Assembly (NCBI RefSeq): GCF_002631185.1 | Contig: NZ_PDNU01000003.1 | Coordinates: forward strand, 124,001 to 188,000 | Direction: 5' to 3' | DNA from: Teichococcus rhizosphaerae | Lineage (GTDB): Bacteria; Pseudomonadota; Alphaproteobacteria; Acetobacterales; Acetobacteraceae | DNA length: 64,000 nucleotides | Shown here: piece after piece, positions 58,263 through 64,000 of the stretch | How positions within the stretch are numbered: the stretch's first letter is position 1 | Layout: every line of letters starts with the position of its first letter | Translations under genes and position numbers: made by a program | Notes under the pieces: generated by a model | What the model was told of the DNA's origin: nothing | Database searches by the model: none | Seen by the model: the letters and a program-made list of their open reading frames with translations, nothing else

Positions 58263-59138
58263 ATGGCCGGAACCGTCCAGCCGCCATCCCCCGCCGCCGA
58301 TTCCGCCAAGCGCTGGCGCGACCTGAAGAAGCGGGCGCTGTCCGCCGCCGTGCTGGGCCCGGGCGCGGTGCTGTGCATCTGGCTCGGCGCGATCCCCTGG
58401 ACGGCGCTGATGACGGTGGCCATCGCGCTGCTCACCTGGGAATGGGTGCGGCTCTGCGGCCTGCGCAGCCGGGCCTGGCCGGGCATCGCGGTGCCGGCGG
58501 TGGTGTTCGTCGCCTGCGCGCTCTCGGTGTTCGGGCAGGCCGTGCCGGGGCTGGTCTGCCTGCTGGCGGGCTTCCTGGCCACCTGGATCAGCGCGCCGCG
58601 CCTGCGCCGGCGCGCCGCCCCGCCGCCACCCGCCCTCTGGCTCGCCGCCGGCGTGCTCTATATCGGCCTGGCCGGCATCGCGCTAATCGAGCTGCGGCAC
58701 GACAACGACGCCGGGCGCGGCAATGTGCTGTTCCTGTTCATGGTGGTCTGGGCCAGCGACATCGGCGCCTACCTGTTCGGCCGGCTGATCGGCGGGCCCA
58801 AGCTGGCGCCCGCCATCTCCCCCGGCAAGACCTGGTCCGGCGCGGCGGGCGGCCTCGTCAGCAGCATGGGCGTGGGCTGGCTGGCGGCCGACTGGCTGGC
58901 GCCGGGCAATCCGGATGTCGTCAAGGTGCTGATGGTGGCGGCGCTCCTCGGCATCGCCACCCAGCTCGGCGACCTGCTGGAGAGCGCGGTGAAGCGCCAC
59001 TTCAAGGTGAAGGATTCCTCGATGCTGATCCCCGGCCATGGCGGTCTGCTGGACCGGCTGGACGGGCTGCTGGCCGCGGCGCCGGTGGCCGCCCTGCTGG
59101 CCTTCGGCGTGGGCTACGGGGTGCCCCTGTGGCGCTGA
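58263..59138 (+). CDS. cdsA: Phosphatidate cytidylyltransferase
   Basis: The 291-residue membrane enzyme makes CDP-diacylglycerol, the branch point for phospholipids. About seven hydrophobic segments are visible, with SDIGAYLFGRLIGG, SPGKTWSGAAGG and the family signature KRHFKVKDSSMLIPGHGG near residue 245. It starts 3 bp after uppS, and its last codons overlap dxr by 10 bp. Confidence 0.95.
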   Translation: MAGTVQPPSPAADSAKRWRDLKKRALSAAVLGPGAVLCIWLGAIPWTALMTVAIALLTWEWVRLCGLRSRAWPGIAVPAVVFVACALSVFGQAVPGLVCLLAGFLATWISAPRLRRRAAPPPPALWLAAGVLYIGLAGIALIELRHDNDAGRGNVLFLFMVVWASDIGAYLFGRLIGGPKLAPAISPGKTWSGAAGGLVSSMGVGWLAADWLAPGNPDVVKVLMVAALLGIATQLGDLLESAVKRHFKVKDSSMLIPGHGGLLDRLDGLLAAAPVAALLAFGVGYGVPLWR

Positions 59139-60331
59139 CTTCCCCCGGCCCGAGCCGCGTGGCGCCCGGCCCGCGCAGCGTCACCATCCTCGGCAGCACC
59201 GGCTCGGTCGGCCGCAGCACCGTGGCGCTGCTGGACGCGGCGGAGCCCGGCCGCTTCCCCGTGGTCGCCCTGGTGGCGGGGCGGGATGCCAGGGGGCTGG
59301 CCGAGCAGGCGCTGCGGCTGCGCCCGCAGGTCGCCGTGCTGGCGGATGCCTCGGCCGGTGCGGAGCTGGCGGCGCTGCTGGCCGGCAGCGGCATCGCCAC
59401 GGGGGCGGGGCGGGAGGCGGTGCTGGAGGCGGCCGCCCGGCCGGCGGACTGGACCATGGCCGCCATTGTCGGCGCCGCGGGGCTGGAGCCGGCGCTCGCC
59501 GCCCTGTCCCATGGCGGCACCCTGGCCCTGGCCAACAAGGAGGCGCTGGTCTGCGCGGGCGAGCTGGTGCTGGCCGCCGCGCGCGCCAGCGGCGCCACGC
59601 TGCTGCCGGTCGATTCCGAGCACAACGCCATCTTCCAGGCGCTCGACGCGCGCGACCCGGAGGCCATCGAGCAGATCGTGCTCACCGCCTCGGGCGGGCC
59701 GTTCCGCGAGATGCCGCTGGAGCGCATGGCGCGCGTCACGCCCGAGGAGGCGCTGCGCCACCCCGTCTGGTCGATGGGCGCCAAGATCAGCATCGATTCC
59801 GCCACCATGATGAACAAGGGGCTGGAGCTGATCGAGGCCGCGCGCCTCTTTCCGGTGCCGGAGGAGAAGCTGGCGGTGCTGGTGCACCCGCAATCGGCGG
59901 TGCACGGCATGGTGCAGTACCGCGACGGCTCGATCCTGGCGCAGCTCGGCTCGCCGGACATGCGCACCCCCATCGCCCACGCCCTGGCCTGGCCGGAACG
60001 GATGGCGGTGGACGTGCCGCGCCTGGACCTCGCCGCCCTGGCGCGGCTGGAGTTCTTCGCCCCCGACCCCGTGCGCTTCCCCGCGCTGCGGCTGGCGCGG
60101 GAGGCCTTGCGGGCCGGCGCCGGCGCCCCCACCATCCTGAATGCCGCGAACGAGGCGGCCGTCGGCCTGTTCCTGCAGCGCCGGCTGGGCTTCCTCGATA
60201 TCGCCGCCGTGGTGGAGGAGACGCTGGCGGCGCTGGGCGCCCCGCCGATCCCCGACATCCCCGCCGTGCTGGCGCTGGACGCCACGGCGCGGCAGGATGC
60301 CCTGGCGCGCGCCGCCCGCCGCGCCGCCTGA
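59129..60331 (+). CDS. dxr: 1-deoxy-D-xylulose 5-phosphate reductoisomerase
   Basis: The 400-residue enzyme catalyses the committed step of the MEP isoprenoid pathway, feeding uppS. The NADPH loop GSTGSVG is at 22-28. Metal and substrate residues lie in LPVDSEHNAIFQAL, ASGGPFREM and WSMGAKISIDSATMMNKGLE. The start is GTG 59129 inside the cdsA end; the frame stays open far upstream, but only as an antisense-like shadow of cdsA. Confidence 0.95.
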   Translation: MALTSPGPSRVAPGPRSVTILGSTGSVGRSTVALLDAAEPGRFPVVALVAGRDARGLAEQALRLRPQVAVLADASAGAELAALLAGSGIATGAGREAVLEAAARPADWTMAAIVGAAGLEPALAALSHGGTLALANKEALVCAGELVLAAARASGATLLPVDSEHNAIFQALDARDPEAIEQIVLTASGGPFREMPLERMARVTPEEALRHPVWSMGAKISIDSATMMNKGLELIEAARLFPVPEEKLAVLVHPQSAVHGMVQYRDGSILAQLGSPDMRTPIAHALAWPERMAVDVPRLDLAALARLEFFAPDPVRFPALRLAREALRAGAGAPTILNAANEAAVGLFLQRRLGFLDIAAVVEETLAALGAPPIPDIPAVLALDATARQDALARAARRAA

Positions 60332-60496
60332 ACCCCGCGCGGCATGCCGCGCCACCTGGCTTCCGCGCGGCGCGCCGCGCCGGATGCCCCCCACATGGCC
60401 GGCCATGTGGCATGATGACCGTGCCGCGCCGGCCCACCGGCCCGGCACACCCCTCGGCAAGCCGCGGCGCCGCCCGCCTCGGCCGGAGACGCGACC

Positions 60497-61606
60497 TTGG
60501 ACCTGTTGCCTGAGCCCTTCCGCTCCATCATCGCCTTCATCGTGGTGCTGGGCGTGCTCGTCTTCATCCATGAGCTGGGCCACTACCTCGCCGCCCGCTG
60601 GCGCGGGGTGCATGTGGAGGTGTTCTCCATCGGCTTCGGCCGCCCCCTCCGCCAGTGGACCGACCGGCGCGGCTGCGAATGGCGCATCTCCTGGCTTCCG
60701 CTCGGCGGCTTCGTGAAGCTGCACGGCCAGGAGGGGCCGGAGGACGCCACGCCCGAGCAGCGCGCCCGCTGGCGCGCCGGCGAGACCTTTCACGACAAGA
60801 GCGTGGGTGACCGCGCCATCGTCGTCGCCGCCGGGCCGATCGCCAACTTCCTGCTGGCCATCGTGATGTTCGCCGGGCTGTACATGACGGTGGGCCAGCC
60901 CCAGCCCAACGCCACGATCGGCACGGTGGTGGAGAACAGCGCCGCCGCCCGCGCCGGGCTGTTGCCGGGCGACCGCATTCTCAGCCTCGACGGCATGCCG
61001 GTGTCCCGCTTCGAGCAGATCCAGGCCCACATCCAGCCGCGCGCCGGCCAGGAGGTGGAGATCCGCATCCGCCGCGACGGCCAGGAGCAGGCGCTGCGCG
61101 CCACGCCGGACAGCCGCTCCGCCAGCGAGGCGACGGTGGGCGTGCTCGGCATCTCCGGCGGCGCGACGGAGTTCCGCCGGATGAACCCGTTCAGCGCCCT
61201 GGCCGCCGGCGCCGCCCAGACCTGGGACGTGACGGTGCAGACCCTGGCCGGGCTGTGGCAGATGATCGCCGGCCAGCGCGGCACGGAGGAGCTGGGCGGG
61301 CCGCTGCGCATCGCGCAGATCTCGGGGCAGGTGGCGCAGCTCGGCGTGGCGAGCCTCGTCTCCTTCATGGCGATCCTGTCGGTCAACCTGGCGCTGATCA
61401 ACCTCTTCCCCATCCCGGTGCTGGATGGCGGGCACCTGCTGTTCTACGCGGCGGAGGCGGTCCGCGGCCGCCCCCTGCCGCCGCGCGCCATCGAGTATGG
61501 CTTCCGTGCCGGCTTCGCGCTGCTGATCGCCCTTTTCATCTTCGCCACCTTCAACGACCTGTCGAGCCTGGGCGTGGTGCGCTGGGTGAGCGGGCTGGCG
61601 GGCTGA
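60497..61606 (+). CDS. rseP: Site-2 intramembrane zinc protease RseP/MmpA
   Basis: The 369-residue membrane protease has the zinc motif HELGH at 25-29 in the first helix, one PDZ domain in the periplasmic loop (about 125-205) and the second active-site motif LINLFPIPVLDGG near residue 305. It performs regulated intramembrane proteolysis, for example of anti-sigma factors. The start is TTG 60497, giving MDLLPEPFRS; no ATG or GTG fits. It lies between dxr and bamA as in most proteobacteria. Confidence 0.93.
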   Translation: MDLLPEPFRSIIAFIVVLGVLVFIHELGHYLAARWRGVHVEVFSIGFGRPLRQWTDRRGCEWRISWLPLGGFVKLHGQEGPEDATPEQRARWRAGETFHDKSVGDRAIVVAAGPIANFLLAIVMFAGLYMTVGQPQPNATIGTVVENSAAARAGLLPGDRILSLDGMPVSRFEQIQAHIQPRAGQEVEIRIRRDGQEQALRATPDSRSASEATVGVLGISGGATEFRRMNPFSALAAGAAQTWDVTVQTLAGLWQMIAGQRGTEELGGPLRIAQISGQVAQLGVASLVSFMAILSVNLALINLFPIPVLDGGHLLFYAAEAVRGRPLPPRAIEYGFRAGFALLIALFIFATFNDLSSLGVVRWVSGLAG

Positions 61607-61828
61607 GCAGGGGGGCGGGGGGGAAGGGGGCGCCTTTCCCCGCCCGCTTCAGGCGCCGTTCGCGCAATGCGCGGTAATACCTTGTTACCCTTGCCGAAAC
61701 TTCATGAGCGGCCGGAAGCCTTGTGGGGGTGGCGGGGCGCGCCGTTCCCTTGTAGTCTCCCGCGGCCCGAGACGCCCCGTTTTCGGCGGTTTTCCCTTGG
61801 CCCCCTTCAACCGGCCCGGATCCGACCT

Positions 61829-64000
61829 TTGCACGCTACCCGCGCCCTCCTGCTCGCCGCCACCTGCCTCATGCCCGTGCTGCTCCCGCCCGAGGCGGCG
61901 GCGCAGACCCGGCGTGGCGCTCCCGCGGCGGCCCAGCCCGCCAACGGCGTCATCCGCCAGATCGACGTGGAAGGGAACCAGCGGATCGAGGCGGACACCG
62001 TCCGCTCCTACATGCTGGTGCAGCCGGGCGACGCCTTCGATCCCGACCGGCTGGACCGCAGCCTGCGCACCCTCTTCGCCACCGGCCTGTTCCGCGACGT
62101 GCAGATCGGCCGCCAGGGAGACCGGGTGGTGGTGCGGGTGCAGGAGAACCCGATCGTCAACCAGGTGGCCTTCGAGGGGAACAGCAAGCTCTCGGACGAC
62201 ACGCTGCGCCCCGAGGTGCAGCTCCGCCCGCGCGCCGTGTTCACCCCCGCCGCCGCCCAGGCCGACCGCCAGCGCCTGCTGGAGCTCTATGCCCGCCGCG
62301 GCCGCTTCGCCGCGCGCATCGAGCCCAAGGTGATCGAGCGCGACCAGAACCGGGTGGACCTCGTCTTTGAGATCACGGAAGGCGACGCGGCGCTGATCAG
62401 CCGCATCAACTTCGTGGGCAACGAGAACTTCTCGGACAGCCGGCTGAAGGAGATCGTCTCCTCCCGCGAGGCGGCGTGGTACCGCCCCTTCAGCTCGTCC
62501 GACACCTATGAGCCGGAGCGGCTGAACTTCGACCGCGAGCTGCTGCGCCGCTACTACCAGCGCCAGGGCTACGCCGATGTGAACGTCACCGGCGCCACGG
62601 CCGAGCTGGCGCCGGACCGCAGCGGCTTCTTCGTCACCTACACGATCAACGAGGGCCCGCGCTACCGGGTCGGCAAGGTCGAGATCACCTCCGGCCTGCG
62701 CAATGTCGGGCCCGAGCGCCTGCAGCGCGTGATGGAGATCTCCTCCGGCGACTGGTATGACGGCGACGCCGTCGAGCGCATGGTGCAGACCCTGACCGAC
62801 GAGGCCAACCTCGCCGGCGCGCCCTTTGTCGAGGTGGAGCCGCGCATCACGCGCGACCGCGAGGGGCGGAAGGTCGATCTGGTCTTCGAGGTGAAGGAAG
62901 GCCAGCGCGTCTACGTCAACCGCATCGACATCACCGGCAACACCCGCACCCAGGACCGCGTCATCCGCCGCGAGTTCCGCATCGCCGAGGGGGATGCGTT
63001 CAACGCCGCGCAGGTGCGCCGCTCGCGCCAGCGCATCCGCGACCTGGGCTATTTCCAGGACGTGCAGGTGAACCCGGTACCGGGCGCCACGCCGGACCAG
63101 GTCAACCTGAACACCAATGTCGTCGAGCGCGCCACGGGCGAGATCTCGATCGGCGGCGGCTATTCCACCGATGCGGGCGCGCTGGCCGATCTCGGCCTGC
63201 GCGAGCGCAACATCCTGGGCACCGGCGTCGATGCGCGGGTGAACACCACCCTGGCGCAGCGCCGCAGCCAGGTGGACCTGTCGGTCACCGACCCGTCCTT
63301 CCTCGATCGCAACCTGGCCGTGGGCATCGACCTGTTCTACGTGGTGCGCGACCTGACCGACTATTCGGGCTATGAGGAGCGCCGCGCCGGCTTCAGCCTG
63401 CGCGCCGGCTACGAGTTCAACGAGCGGCTGCGCCAGTCCTGGTCCTACACCCTGTCGCGCCGAAACGTGTTCAACGTGCTGGACGATGCCAGCATCTACA
63501 TCGAGGAGCAGAGCGGCGTCACCGTCCTGTCGCAGATCGGCCAGACGCTGACCTACGACACGCGCGACTCCCGCCTCGACCCCCGCGAGGGCTATGTGCT
63601 GCGCCTCGGCACCGACCTCGCCGGCCTCGGCGGCGACGTGAACTATCTCCGCACGCGCGTCGACGGCACCTACTACATCCCCTTCGAGCGGCTGCTCGGC
63701 GATCCGGACTATGTGCTCGCCCTGTCCGCGAGCGTCGGCCACATGTTCAGCTATGGCGGCAAGGAGAAGGACGAGCGGATCATCGACCGCTTCTTCCTCG
63801 GCGGCGAGAACCTGCGCGGCTTCGCCGTCGCCGGCGCCGGCCCGCGCGACCGGGACACCACCGACTCGCTGGGCGGCCGCACCATCTGGACGCAGACCAC
63901 CGAGATGCGCTTCCCGCTCCCGGTGCCGTCCGAGCTCGGCCTGCTCGGCCGCGCCTTCATCGATGTCGGCTCGCTCACCGGCATCGATTCCGCACCCAAC
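61829..64000 (+). CDS. bamA: Outer-membrane assembly factor BamA (3' end missing)
   Basis: At least 724 residues of the beta-barrel assembly protein are visible; the last strands lie beyond the window. TTG 61829 begins a convincing signal peptide (HATRALLLAATCLMPVLL, cleavage near AAA-QT), while ATG 61871 would cut it away. Five POTRA repeats span about residues 40-430, each with an I-x-x-I-x-x-x-GN pattern such as IRQIDVEGN and VNRIDITGNTR. The barrel has GGGYSTDAG, LGLRERNILGTG and the lid-loop region FFLGGENLRGF. It inserts outer-membrane proteins. Confidence 0.95.
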   Translation, partial: MHATRALLLAATCLMPVLLPPEAAAQTRRGAPAAAQPANGVIRQIDVEGNQRIEADTVRSYMLVQPGDAFDPDRLDRSLRTLFATGLFRDVQIGRQGDRVVVRVQENPIVNQVAFEGNSKLSDDTLRPEVQLRPRAVFTPAAAQADRQRLLELYARRGRFAARIEPKVIERDQNRVDLVFEITEGDAALISRINFVGNENFSDSRLKEIVSSREAAWYRPFSSSDTYEPERLNFDRELLRRYYQRQGYADVNVTGATAELAPDRSGFFVTYTINEGPRYRVGKVEITSGLRNVGPERLQRVMEISSGDWYDGDAVERMVQTLTDEANLAGAPFVEVEPRITRDREGRKVDLVFEVKEGQRVYVNRIDITGNTRTQDRVIRREFRIAEGDAFNAAQVRRSRQRIRDLGYFQDVQVNPVPGATPDQVNLNTNVVERATGEISIGGGYSTDAGALADLGLRERNILGTGVDARVNTTLAQRRSQVDLSVTDPSFLDRNLAVGIDLFYVVRDLTDYSGYEERRAGFSLRAGYEFNERLRQSWSYTLSRRNVFNVLDDASIYIEEQSGVTVLSQIGQTLTYDTRDSRLDPREGYVLRLGTDLAGLGGDVNYLRTRVDGTYYIPFERLLGDPDYVLALSASVGHMFSYGGKEKDERIIDRFFLGGENLRGFAVAGAGPRDRDTTDSLGGRTIWTQTTEMRFPLPVPSELGLLGRAFIDVGSLTGIDSAPN

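Overview
The window comes from a high-GC alphaproteobacterial chromosome, most likely a member of the Acetobacteraceae / Rhodospirillales (Roseomonas-like). The evidence is the clpP-clpX-lon-hupB cluster next to a single nuoA-N operon, an alphaproteobacterial short-form ProS, an RNase J, a DUF1467 gene, and the rpsB-tsf-pyrH-frr-uppS-cdsA-dxr-rseP-bamA cluster. Genes are dense, ATGA- or GTGA-type overlaps are common, and GTG and TTG starts are frequent. There is no rRNA, CRISPR array or prophage.

1-11 kb is accessory metabolism, mostly on the minus strand. It holds the start of a ligase-associated helicase, two tandem paralogous lipoproteins and, on the plus strand, a DUF1264/OBAP-like protein. 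Then, in transcription order, come an ABC transporter ATPase and permease without a binding protein, a complete TRAP transporter (binding protein, small and large membrane subunits), and a protocatechuate branch of the beta-ketoadipate pathway (pcaDC fusion, pcaH, pcaG, pcaB). The TRAP and pca genes look like one uptake-and-degradation unit.

11-22 kb is mixed metabolism. It contains bifunctional NAD(P)H-hydrate repair, malonyl-CoA decarboxylase, an EAL phosphodiesterase, an AceE/transketolase-like ThDP enzyme, a Tat-exported GFOR-like oxidoreductase, an IS630-family element, and an aminotransferase. The IS sits in a CTAG at the edge of a ~106-bp extragenic element and uses the target TA to complete its transposase stop codon.

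22-29 kb carries tRNA-Leu, then proteostasis (trigger factor, ClpP, ClpX, Lon), HU, tRNA-Val and tRNA-Asp.

29-46 kb is the full 14-gene complex I operon, followed by birA and RNase J. 46-50 kb holds lolD, lolC, proS and a DUF1467 gene on the minus strand, which looks like a locally inverted block, and a gene-poor ~420-bp stretch with two opposed terminators and a possible small RNA. 50-64 kb is dnaE followed by the translation, isoprenoid and envelope cluster rpsB to bamA; bamA runs off the right edge.
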